A DNA stretch of 64,000 bases, from assembly GCA_037893245.1 (NCBI GenBank), contig JBAIAA010000110.1, positions 1,240,001 through 1,304,000 on the forward strand, written 5' to 3'. This stretch comes from Crossaster papposus (Eukaryota > Echinodermata > Asteroidea > Velatida > Solasteridae). The translations under genes were made by a program, and so were the position numbers. Below the pieces are notes generated by a model, which was not told the DNA's origin, ran no database searches, and was given only the letters and a program-made list of their open reading frames with translations. Numbering within the stretch: the first letter of the stretch is position 1; the number at the start of each line of letters is the position of its first letter. Positions 25,901-34,985 of the stretch are shown in pieces.

Positions 25901-28900
25901 ACAGGTGTGCATTTTATGGACGAATTTCAGATAAAGATGAACCGTTGCAGGGGCGGATCCAGGAATTTCGGTTAGAGGGGGCGCCAACAATTGTCAACAT
26001 AATATATTGGGAGAAGATATGGGAGCGCAGGAGGCGCGAAGCCCCAACGCCGAGATCTTCTCAATCTTCTCGAGATTTTTTTAGGGGGGGCGCGCGCCGG
26101 GTGCGCCCCCCCCCCCCTGGATCCGCGCATGCGTTGAAACAGGTGTGGTCCCATTATGCTTCGTTGTTTTGTTTTTGTCGAGATTTTCTCAGACGAGATT
26201 GAATGTTAAAGTCGGTGAATTTGAATGAAAAATGTTTTAAAAATGGCCGGGAAAACCTATACTATCCGGATACCGATATAACAGGGTCACTATAGGGAGT
26301 AGCGGCAATGCATGTTTTTACTGGAGGAATGGCCTCATTACGTGTACGTGTCGCCTTACATCTCTGGTTGATTACCAGAAGATTCGCGAGAAGGACGTTG
26401 GAGGTATAGGCTGATTGGTGGCAGGGAAAGGGTAGATTGGGTTCCAAACGGGGCCCAAAGGGCTTGCAATCAATGGTAGTCCGCAATCACTTTTTTTCCT
26501 GCAACCAAGATCGAGTACACTATCACTGTACATGCATTCAAAGCAAGTACACCCAGCAAGAATGGGACCGACGGACTCCCCTCATTAGTCCCTCATACCT
26601 ATACACTCTAGACTGTTGTTACCTAACGCCCCCCCCCCCCCCCCCCCTAAGAACCTAAACAGAATTCCTGTGAAACCACAACATTCCGCAAGCACAATGG
26701 CCACGACAAAGGCGGAAGGGGTTCTCTCCGTCCCATATACCCAGCACGATATGTGGCAGAGGGGTACCCCCCTCTTATCCCTATACTTTATACGCACTCA
26801 ACACTATTGTAACCTAACCCATCCCCCCTTGAAACCTAAAAGGAATTCCTGAGATTCCGGGAACACAATGGTCAACACAAAAGAGGGGGGGTTTTCTCTG
26901 CCACATATCGTGCTTCATATGACGTCCCATGTCTTGCTTCATGTCATGTACGACTGGATGATCAATGCTCAATGTGCCGTTTGCGTACTATTTTTTTCTT
27001 AGGTTGGTTATAGGCAATTATCATAACTGGGCGTATCTAGCCCATACTGTCCGACATTTGCTGACTGTACGCTTGCTATACCTTTAACGTACAAAATACC
27101 GAAACACGCCAGTTCTGTTGACCTCTCAGTCTATTAGTAAGACATTAGGTTGGCTTCTTTTCAACCTGTTTTTTGAAATAGGCTAACTGAATAATCAAAA
27201 AGCATAACATTTTCGGGGATTTCAGGATATAGTACCCCTTTAAAATAATCCCCGTCCGCTGGCCCTCAAACATTTGTTCGAGGCCCGTGGATAAATCAAA
27301 TAAATTTGCCGACCGGATCAGCGACTTCCTGTGATAAAAGTTCAGACGCCGCGACGTCTAAAGTCGAGAGTCCTTTTCCCTCTGTCTTCAAGCAAAAATT
27401 TCCCGGCGTTTTGTTTTGTTGGTTTCTTTCTGAGGGGGTTTTTGGGGGGGGGGGGGCGTAATTAAAATGACTTTGTACAACGGTGCAGGAAACGAAGGCG
27501 CGTGCGGCGAATGCTAAAAGTAGTGAAGGGGAACGCGCATATTAAATGTATTTGAAACAAAACCAAATTGATGGACGAAGTTTCGGCAATCATTCTGGGA
27601 TCCAACTTCACGAACAAAAACTTAGTAAATAAAGACACAGTACTTTTAATAATTTATTATACAGGGTGTTCCCAAATAAAACCGGACAAAGCGGTCTTTC
27701 GCTGCACTAACAGGCCTTTTTCCAAAAGAAACAGATTTGTTGAGAAGACAGGAGTTTTTGTTGTTAGAATTCTACTGACTGAGGGGAACCAAGCTATTTT
27801 TTATCTCACGCCGGTCCAACATTTGCACAAATATTATAAAACAAATATATTCTGAGATTCCGATTAAATAGATATACAAAAAACGGACTACCTTTTTTTT
27901 CAGTGATATTGAAAACCAAGATTAAATTCGATAAAGACCTGTTTAAAACAAAACTTGTAACAGGCCTTTAAAAAAAAACAATTGTGGAATTTTGTTGTTA
28001 GAATTCTACTTCTTCTTTCGTATGATGATGTGCAGCTTAACTTGTTGCTGCATACATCGGTTTGATGACATGAGTGGAAACAGGGTAGACCGCGTGAAGA
28101 TTGTCATCTCCCATCCCATAAGTCTACTGACTGAGGGGAACCAAGCTATTTTTATCCCCCGCCGGTCAAAAATTTGCACAAAATCGAATATAAACACCCA
28201 AGACGCAAACGACCGGGGGCAAATATCAAGGCAAGACCGTCAACGCGATATTTCTTAAGTGTACATGTACATGTACATGTACACTATATAACACGCACAG
28301 TGTAATCGTGATAGTTTAAAGAAAGCTATGGAGAGTCAAGTGTTTCGTTATCTAACACGAAGACTGGACGGAGCAGCGGGCAAAGATTTACGTAAAAGAG
28401 CTCACCACTGCAAAATGGACTTATTTATTTCATCTCATAACCAGTGGCGAATAAAGGGGGTCCGTTCCCCTCCCTGTCGAAGGGTCCCGCGCTCCCCTTA
28501 CCGTTGAAAAAACTGCACACAAACAGTACATCTTTTGCCATACAGTGCCTCCCTTAAAAAAATCGTAACCCCTACAAATTCAACTCACTAGTTGCGTCGC
28601 TGGTGACGGTAAAATAAAAGTTCCGTCAGAGAGAATATATGTACTCAGCAAACTATTTATAAATATTTATAAGGACGCAATCATATAGGCCATCAACTAC
28701 TGAAAACCAGAGTTTTCACCAAACATCGAGTCCGAGTCACTTGTCATTGTGACTCGAGCCCGAGTCCGAGTCACAAAAAATGGGACTCGAGTCCGAGTTC
28801 GAGTCGCGAGTAATACAACTCTACTCAAAACTGCTTCCGAAACACTGTTGTTTTTATGACGCCTCAAATGCCGACATGGGGGTCAAGTCCCTAAGTAATA

Positions 28901-31111
28901 GTCCGGGAGGCAAGAAGCGAAATCGACCCATTAAAAATGTAGAGGGGTTCAAAGAGATTTGTCATTTTCTCTCAATTTCTCCAGGACTTGTCCCATTTGT
29001 TTTTGGAAAAGTCCGTGAACTCGTCATAGATATTACTTTCTGGTCTAAGTGGGTTTGTAAGGGAACAAAATAAAAACTTTAAAACATTATCATGTTCGTC
29101 CCATGTGCACGAGGTCCATATAAATCAGTAGGGCTCCTTTCCGCACGAGTGCCAAGAAATAACCATGTACTTCAGGGTACCATCCACGTTGCACTATTTG
29201 CCGGTGAACAGATCGCAGCGTGAATTTGGCCTGGGGCGGCCCGGGCTTGTAAGCAAAATCCCCAATCAACTGTTACGTGGAAGGTCGAACCATTGTCGGA
29301 CATCGTGTACTGACGTGTGCAACTGGACTAATCCTGTCGTGAATGTCATTTTAGTATTACGGTATTTTCACTATTTTTCGAAAAACGTTCAGAACCAACC
29401 AAGGTTTTCAGCTGTAGTGAGACAAAGTAGTCAAAAGAGAAAGGAATTATATATTCAATGTGCAAAAGGCAGCATCGAACGGAATGGGAAACGACAAAAA
29501 CTGAACAGAAATTAACGTCAGCGGGCGACTTTTGAGCGGTCGGTGCCGACTGCCATACTGGGTAAACATTTCATAAAAAAGTATTGGCACAACATATAAC
29601 AATACGTTTACGAATAGCTCCATGGTAATACGGTAGAGCTGCAATCCACTTCAATCACCTGATATTTATTTGGTGGATGGAACCACTTTGTTATAGGTCC
29701 ATGGTATTGTGAAGCACACGGCCATTCATGTACGTTGATCGGGGATTGTGCTTACAAGCCCCGGCAAAAATCACGCTCCGATTAGGTCATCGGCAAATAG
29801 TGCAACAAGGATGGTACTTCGAAGTACACGGTTATTTCTTGGCACTTGTGTGGAAAGCTATAAAGAAGCCATGCTGATTTCCATTAACTTTGTGCGCACG
29901 GGACGAAATTAATGTTTTAATTGTTTATTTAGTACCCCTAAACCCACTTGGACCAAAAGGTATAACCTGTGACGAATTGGGAGAAAAACAATTAATTGGA
30001 CCCCTGGCCTATTTATGCGCATGCATGCATGAGTTTGGATTTACATGTACATTAGGAAACTGGCCTATACTACAAAATACTAGTACTACTTGAGTAAACT
30101 GCATTATGCAGTACTCTTACTACACTAGCCTATGTGAATTGTGTGGTATTTTGTATAGTACAGTTCATTGTACCCAAATGAACGCCTTGGACGTTATGGT
30201 TAATGTACGGTAAATTCCAACACAATAACTCATCGTTGTCAACACAATAACTCATCATTACCAATACAATAACTCATCATTACCATTACAATGATATTTC
30301 AGTAACACAATTTCTGTCCATTATTAAGTAAACAAACACAACAATACATTCACCCCCCCCCCCCCCCCCCCATACAAAATCCTGCGTACGGGCCTGTGTG
30401 ACTGGCAGTGCACTTACATGTACATTGTAGCCTCATTGTACTCGGTCTTTGTTGTTCACGGTAACAATGGGAGTCTGGATTTTACATAGGGCCTTTTCGA
30501 AACCGTTGCTTCGTTTTGGCTTTGGCTTAAGGCGATTTTTGACTCCCAACTGCAAGATCTCCAGCCACATTCTGACGCCTGTTGTACTTCAGAAACATTC
30601 ACTCGATTGATGTGAACCCAAAAGTTAGACTATTTCAATTTTCTTCCATTTCTATTTGCTTCTCAGTATTTCGGAATTCGGAGGCGAAGCCAAAGCCAAA
30701 GACGAAGCAACGGTTTCGAAAAGGCCCATAGGCTATAAAAATAGCTTCGGAACACGCCCATACCAGCGATAATCGGACTCGGCGCTGCGCGCCTCGCCCG
30801 ATTATCCTGCTGGTATTGGTGTGTTCCTCAGCAATTACCCTTTATATAATGTAAGGATTTTCTTGTTTACCTGACAGCATGGACACTACAGCGGCTATGA
30901 GGAATGACAGCACGATGGCAGGCCCCGCCTCCTCCTTCGCCACCTCCCCAGCTAATACGTAGATACCCGCCCCCAAAGTACCGCCCACTCCGATGGCAGT
31001 CAGGTCGGCCACGCCAAGACATCTCGACAGCTCTGTGGTCACCAGCTCCTCGTGGTCCAGAGTCTTGGTGCGAGCCAGGCTCCGCAGTAGCGACTTCACC
31101 GGCTGGCGCAT
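10797..31111 (-). CDS. SLC7A1-4 (CAT): Cationic amino acid transporter (CAT / SLC7A1-4 family), complete gene, 4 coding exons
   Basis: Plasma-membrane uniporter family for arginine, lysine and ornithine (APC superfamily, 14 predicted membrane helices). Coding exons on the minus strand are 31111-30871, 13053-12605, 12429-11295 and 10948-10797. All junctions are GT/AG, phases run 1-0-1 and the total is 1,977 nt, giving 658 aa, normal for CATs. Visible signatures are [11 protein letters not shown] in helix 1 (about residues 45-55), [17 protein letters not shown], and TVGE with the glutamate at position 107, equivalent to the CAT-1 Glu107 required for transport. [21 protein letters not shown] also matches the family closely. 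A long hydrophilic loop and an acidic C-tail are divergent. The ATG at 31111 has G at -3, and its N-terminus aligns with vertebrate CATs. Intron 1 is 17.8 kb and repeat-filled. The subtype within CAT1-4 is not resolved; SLC7A14 fits less well. Confidence 0.95.
11295..12429 (-). CDS. CAT coding exon 3 (residues 231-609)
   Basis: A single 1,135-nt exon carrying helices 7-14 apart from the last turn. It begins [20 protein letters not shown], and the acceptor is CCACAG|GTATTT. Includes the hydrophilic loop after the LLLRY helix (rich in D, E, P and S), which probably faces the cytoplasm. The donor GTTG|GTGAGT gives phase 1. Vertebrate CATs usually split this region over several exons. Confidence 0.94.
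12605..13053 (-). CDS. CAT coding exon 2 (residues 81-230)
   Basis: The acceptor is CTGTTAG|GTCTGTG and the donor is TCTGGG|GTACGT. Encodes helices 3-6, starting [12 protein letters not shown] and ending in GFFPFGASG. Contains an NGT glycosylation-type sequon in the loop after the TVGE helix. Confidence 0.94.
13054..18889. other. CAT intron 1, 3' part
   Basis: No exon supported. A near-pure C run lies at 15091-15125. The longest ORF here (about 131 codons, plus, 13493-13888) has no coding character. Confidence 0.5.
18890..19165 (+). mobile_element. 3' end of a CR1/L2-type LINE
   Basis: Encodes [19 protein letters not shown] then [11 protein letters not shown] and a stop at 19024-19026, the standard C-terminus of L2/CR1 reverse transcriptases. 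It ends with the L2-like 3' tail AAGGCGCTATATCAAA. 5'-truncated. Confidence 0.8.
19166..20809. other. CAT intron 1, no gene seen
   Basis: No supported feature. A GC-richer patch at 20200-20460 has CCAAT-type words but nothing decisive. Confidence 0.4.
20810..21096 (-). pseudogene. Unrecognised coding-like segment (possible exon or relic)
   Basis: A 95-codon minus-strand open frame that begins after an acceptor-like GTGTTCAG| and reads [19 protein letters not shown], then [20 protein letters not shown], ending in a stop at 20810. Residue composition and codon choice look protein-like, unlike the other intronic ORFs. No ATG in the frame. I cannot name a family; it may be the last exon of a nested gene or a retrocopy fragment. 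Confidence 0.3.
21204..21281. repeat. 78-bp exact duplicate, copy 1
   Basis: Identical, base for base, to 23924-24001 in the same orientation. The copied block ends at the start of the palindrome at 21279. Confidence 0.85.
21279..21316. repeat. 38-bp perfect palindrome
   Basis: 18-base arms CCTAGTTTTTGAGTAATT and its exact reverse complement around a TG centre. Confidence 0.85.
21499..21582. repeat. 21-bp tandem repeat, four units
   Basis: The unit is GTGTGGATCAGAATGACCC plus GT. Units 2-4 are identical. On the minus strand it reads as HTGHSDP repeats, an artefact of the 21-base period. Confidence 0.85.
21660..23923. other. CAT intron 1, no gene seen
   Basis: No supported exon. At 23760-23830 (minus) a short frame resembles the KWRKGYVEK end of mariner transposases, with an in-frame stop; too little to call. 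Confidence 0.35.
23924..24001. repeat. 78-bp exact duplicate, copy 2
   Basis: Identical to 21204-21281. The flanks on both sides are unrelated. Confidence 0.85.
24540..24909 (-). mobile_element. 3' end of a CR1-type LINE, minus strand
   Basis: The minus strand encodes [19 protein letters not shown] then LLFKK and a stop at 24777-24779, a typical LINE reverse-transcriptase C-terminus. A 3' UTR and a terminal TAAATA-type microsatellite (24540-24578) follow. Abuts a TTAA-family MITE. Confidence 0.7.
24911..25277. mobile_element. Inverted-repeat element (MITE), copy 1
   Basis: Ends are AGGTAGGATACACC and GTGTATCCTACCT. About 365 bp that aligns along its whole length with 50780-51145. Flanks are TTCA/TTAC, a decayed TTAA. 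Confidence 0.8.
25948..26131. mobile_element. hAT-like MITE
   Basis: Ends are CAGGGGCGGATCCAGG and CTGGATCCGCGCATG. CGTTG directly flanks both ends (partial target duplication). The right arm has a C run. Non-coding. Confidence 0.6.
26550..26740. mobile_element. Diverged copy of the 3.2 kb element family
   Basis: Contains GACTGTTGTTACCTAACG, a 19-base C run (26629-26647) and ATTCCGCAAGCACAATGG, with ATGGGAC-type ends inverted. Lies next to a second, closer copy. Confidence 0.55.
26743..26914. mobile_element. Second copy of the 3.2 kb inverted-repeat element
   Basis: Same AGCACGATATGTGGC ends and nearly identical interior to 3177-3344. Confidence 0.75.
27770..28185. repeat. Spaced direct repeat (27770-27835 and 28122-28185)
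   Basis: Both copies share CTACTGACTGAGGGGAACCA and AAGCTATTTTT, then CGCCGGTC and ATTTGCACAAA. The region starts at 27660 with ACAGGGTGTTCCCAAATAAA, like a transposon end. Probably an unrecognised element with internal duplication. Confidence 0.5.
28981..30008. mobile_element. Large foldback (long-inverted-repeat) element
   Basis: The left arm 28981-29270 is the imperfect reverse complement of the right arm 29734-30008. Shared blocks include GTGCCAAGAAATAACC, GTTGCACTATTTGCCG and CAAGTGGGTTT (the left arm has one mismatch in the last). Arms are roughly three-quarters identical by eye. A 463-bp core has no recognisable transposase. The plus-strand ORF 29165-29515 spans arm and core and is not a known protein. 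Confidence 0.7.
30062..30165. mobile_element. Short inverted-repeat element, copy 1
   Basis: CCTATACTACAAAATA and TATTTTGTATAGTACAG ends, central palindrome ACTGCATTATGCAGT. The related copy is at 54440-54530. Confidence 0.55.
30221..30286. repeat. 22-bp tandem repeat, three units
   Basis: The unit is CACAATAACTCATCATTACC plus AA, with small differences. A C run follows at about 30352-30370. Confidence 0.7.
30489..30727. mobile_element. MITE with ~40-bp inverted ends
   Basis: GGGCCTTTTCGAAACCGTTG and GCTTCGTTTTGGCTTTGGC, inverted at 30684-30727. Flanked by ATA on both sides (3-bp duplication). GGGCC ends with a 3-bp duplication suggest PIF/Harbinger. Confidence 0.75.
30749..30827. mobile_element. 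79-bp hairpin element beside CAT exon 1
   Basis: GGAACACGCCCATACCAGC and its near reverse complement enclose a GC-rich centre. Lies 43 bp inside intron 1 from the donor site. Confidence 0.7.
30871..31111 (-). CDS. CAT coding exon 1 (residues 1-81)
   Basis: Encodes the cytoplasmic N-terminus and helices 1-2, including [15 protein letters not shown]. The donor is CTGTCAG|GTAAAC. Ends in phase 1, completing a glycine with exon 2. Confidence 0.93.
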
Positions 31112-34100
31112 CGCGAGCTGGTTTAGGCGACCGTCGAACGCGTCGTTTTCCCCGGTTGGTTTTGGCGCTAGCGCCCGTGCCCGCTTTTACGATCCACAGG
31201 GGATCGGCAGGCAGAGTTACTGGTCAGCTTTTAGGATGGTTGCATGCGCCTGGTGGTGTAGGATATGCGTAGATGAGTGTCTGTATACCTCTGATGTCAG
31301 ACATGTCATCTAACTCGGGCCAGATAGCATCCCGGATGCTGCGCGTTGAAGCATGTCACACACTCTTGCTCACAGCGCACAAACCGTACACGACACGACA
31401 TTACATGCGAAGACTAGACGTGTACTAAAATACATGTACTTACGACGTTAACGAGTAACTCGGTCGCGCGAGGGCGCTATGCTGGTTCAAGACGGAGGTG
31501 GGGTGCAAATCATTGACATTTGGAATAGAAACTGTTTCACTTCCCTTGCTGTAAGGTTTTATATTACATAACCTGACAGTTCTGAAATTACAAGTAGAGT
31601 ACATGTATTTCTAAATGTTGATCCTGTATGGTAATTGGGAGTATCAAATATGACAAAGTCATATTGATTTCATAACATTTATTATAAAAACATTTATTAT
31701 AATATCCAAATAATATTGCTTAATGGGTGCGTTAGCATTGACTTTACATCGTACGCACGGCGTACGCAATGTTGACACTGCACTTCGTGCGCGTACGTAT
31801 ACATTATTGACGGCTAATAACTTGTCCAAAAGCATTATAACACAATTCAAAACAAGTATAATCCAAAATATTTACTCTTTTGACATTTTCGACTTTATTT
31901 GGTATGTGGTAGTTTTAATGTTAACGCATTACAGTTGCTAGTCTGACTACCACAATCTCAAGGACACGGGAACTCAGCATTTTAACCCGTATACAGTACA
32001 AATAGGTCCGATTATTGTGTCAACCGCCCTGATTTCTTCTGGGTGCATGACGTCATTTCGTCGAGCCCTCATTGGACAACTTTTATCCGGACAAGGCAGC
32101 AAGCTATCCACAATGCTTTGCGCACCATGCTTCCTTCACAAAATGCTGTGAAGCGGATTAGCCATTCACAGCGATGGGCGGTGGGAGCGAGCGTGTAAAG
32201 TGAACATATGCAGAATGGCATGGTGTTTGTACATCTTGTGTTTTCACGTTATATAATTATGTGGAATTAGAGCCACAATAAGAATTAATTAAGATTATAT
32301 CCATACCGGTAACTCTTGTATACGGCATAATATCCCATTCAACGGAATAAACGCCAAGATGCCAATTAAAGTCGCGCCCCAACTGTTACCGACAAATACC
32401 CGGTGTCATATGACATTTGAGCTCGTGGGCTCTTTCCCTCACACGTGAGCCGTCACTGTCTCAACTACGTGTATACATTCACTTATACATGCGCAGTATG
32501 CTAATGAGTCCGTATTTCACAGAGTCGGAGTTTCCAACAACATCGCTCACCGCCATTCTGATGACGTATTCGACGAGCCTCAAGCTCTGTTGTGTTTTCT
32601 TTAGGTTCTTATTCCTCCATAGTTAAGTTTAAACACCTGTTCATTTCTTTACTTCAAATTATTGCTATGACAACGTTTTCTACTATCAAGTACATACACA
32701 ATTTGTAGATGCAGGTACGAAAATTACAAAAGGTTCACCAATTTGTTTTACACATTTTACATAACCGTTTATATAGTGATTACAGATATAATCTATCAAG
32801 ATACATTTTACATAAAAAGTACATAATTACTCGAGCTATGCTATATAAATTGCATAGTACATAGGCTATATAATTAATATTATTTCACGTTCATATTACA
32901 GGATATATATACTTTTACTTTTAAGGTGATTATGACGAATAAGTGGCCCTGGACCATGGACATCACACACCACGACTTTTCTATACATTCTCACGCCTCT
33001 ATACAATTTTTTTTTCTTTTCATTTTTACATGTATTTAATAACATACAATATTTTGGAAGCGACGAATCTACATGGAGGTGTTTTTATAGAGATTTATCT
33101 GTTTATACATTGTACGTAATAAACTAAAATGTTACATGTTTATATGTTTGCCTATACATAGCTGTTTTTGCACTAAAGCACACTTTGCGAAAAACAAAAA
33201 CAAAACCAAAGTCAGAAACAGCTTTTATTGTCGGAGTAGAAACATTTAACATTCTTTTCAGACTGCATGTCATTTAAGAGATGTGCCGAACCAAAATAGT
33301 ATTGGTATATATCGATCTAGGTAAACCCAAACAACGTTTGGTTTTAGATCAGGAGAAATATATGTGTTTATTTTCTTCTGACTAGACTCGGGAGTCATTT
33401 CAAACGAATTAATTAAATCTTTCCTCCTGGTCGTTTCTGTTTCCAACGCCAAACTACCGTCGACGTGATCTTTGGCTCAAACATTTCTGTTTAAGGTAGT
33501 TTTGTTTAAAGAAATTCTAGAGAAGTTTTCAATGAAATTATGACTTTAAAAGAACCACTTTTTGTACCAAATACGTTTTGGTTGAACGCATTGGTCGATT
33601 ACAACAATTACCCTCTCCATCTTTACTCTCATACCTGGGACTTGGAAGGACGGAGAAACCAGAAGTTACACATTTTCAGTATTTGTTGACATCTTAATAT
33701 GTGAAAGGAAAGGGGTACATATCAGTGGTAGAGAGAACAGACAAAATACATTCTCCGGGTGCTACCTAATGGTGATACCAAAACCCAAATACATTTGTTA
33801 CACGATATAACGAACATTTCTTATGACAAACAAACAAACAAACACCCCAACAAACAAACTGCAATTGATTACGCGTACATGTACATGCATACATATAGAA
33901 CCTCTGTACAGTGTTAGAGAAGGCTTCATTTCGTAGTTATTTAATATATATAAAAAAACAACTTTACAACCAAGTTAACAAAACGTTTGACCGAATTAGA
34001 CCTGTCATTAATTGACTTCTTAAACAAGCTTACATAAAGTATTCTGACACTGTTGTGTAGGCCCTATGCATGTATAAATCGTGCTAGTCAAGGCATTATT

Positions 34101-34748
34101 GAACGTTTTTTGTTCCTTTTCCCTTTCGTTTTTCGACCTAAAGGCAAATCCTGTAAACGTAACATACAAGGTTTGTCCCCAAAGTCTTCTAAAGGTAGTC
34201 AAAGAAAAGTGACCTAAGACTCTCATTTAGGAACGCGACGAAGGGAATGAGAAACAATAGCAATGAGAAACTCGTAACCGTAGCCTTTGGTGGCAGCAAA
34301 CAGCTTTTATGTAGTGAAACAGTCGTGCTTATTCACGGTATCGGTCACTTCCTCAATTAAAGACTTTTTGTTATCAATGCTGTGCAGCGAAACAAATGTA
34401 TCCAAACTAACAAACTAAAGCCTTTAGAGCATCGAGCAAGTTTCGCATAACCCGTTTTGTGTATAGTGTTATATATAGTTTAGCAACAGAGTTGCGAATA
34501 CTTTGTTTCATAATTCCATAGGATATCAAACGCAATACTGCATGCACAATATACATTTGGCGGTTCTCCCCGAGGTGTTAACGCAAGGACGGGAGTGTTT
34601 TATTTACCAAACACAGAAACAGTACAAAAGTTTAACAAAAACATAGACTGGTTCACACGGTTAATCCGGTAACAAAGTCGTGGCTGGAAACAAGGCCAGT
34701 CGCAAGGCGACTGTGCCCCAGCCGCAATACTGGTCTTGATCTCTCCCA
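31112..34748. other. Intergenic stretch between the two genes; CAT 5' UTR and promoter probably lie here
   Basis: No coding exon is supported. GC-rich sequence runs up from the CAT start to about 31500. At 32048-32055 there is a perfect CRE (TGACGTCA) with an inverted CCAAT 16 bases on (32071-32075); this could be the CAT promoter, but no TATA or transcript evidence ties it. The ATPase polyadenylation hexamer lies at 34599. Confidence 0.35.
34599..34604 (-). terminator. Candidate polyadenylation signal of the ATP13A2-like gene
   Basis: AATAAA on the minus strand about 145 nt past the stop codon. Confidence 0.4.
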
Positions 34749-34985
34749 TCAGACAGGAGTCTCCACATTGCCTTCGTCAGCCGTTTTCCCGGCAAACTTT
34801 GGAGACGCCGACGCCTCGTCGATGCACTTGCCGTTGGTGCGGGCGGGGGGACGGCTGGAGAGTGGAGGCCAGGAAGAATCGGCTAGCAGCTCCTGCTCAA
34901 CCTGGTCGTGCTTTTTCAAGGTGATGGTGCGGCACGTACGGCAGGTGATTAGACGCTTTATCCAGCCGCTCTCAGCGATGAAATT
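34749..34985 (-). CDS. ATP13A2-like exon 31, C-terminus (residues 1104-1181)
   Basis: Encodes [12 protein letters not shown], a cysteine- and basic-rich cytosolic segment, and [11 protein letters not shown], matching the family's E-L-WPP end. Then a variable tail to the stop. The plus-strand frames here are shadows. Confidence 0.92.
   Translation of the reverse strand, partial: NFIAESGWIKRLITCRTCRTITLKKHDQVEQELLADSSWPPLSSRPPARTNGKCIDEASASPKFAGKTADEGNVETPV

Noticed and set aside
30904..31313. Two plus-strand ORFs opposite CAT exon 1
   Set aside because: Antisense shadows of the GC-rich first exon.
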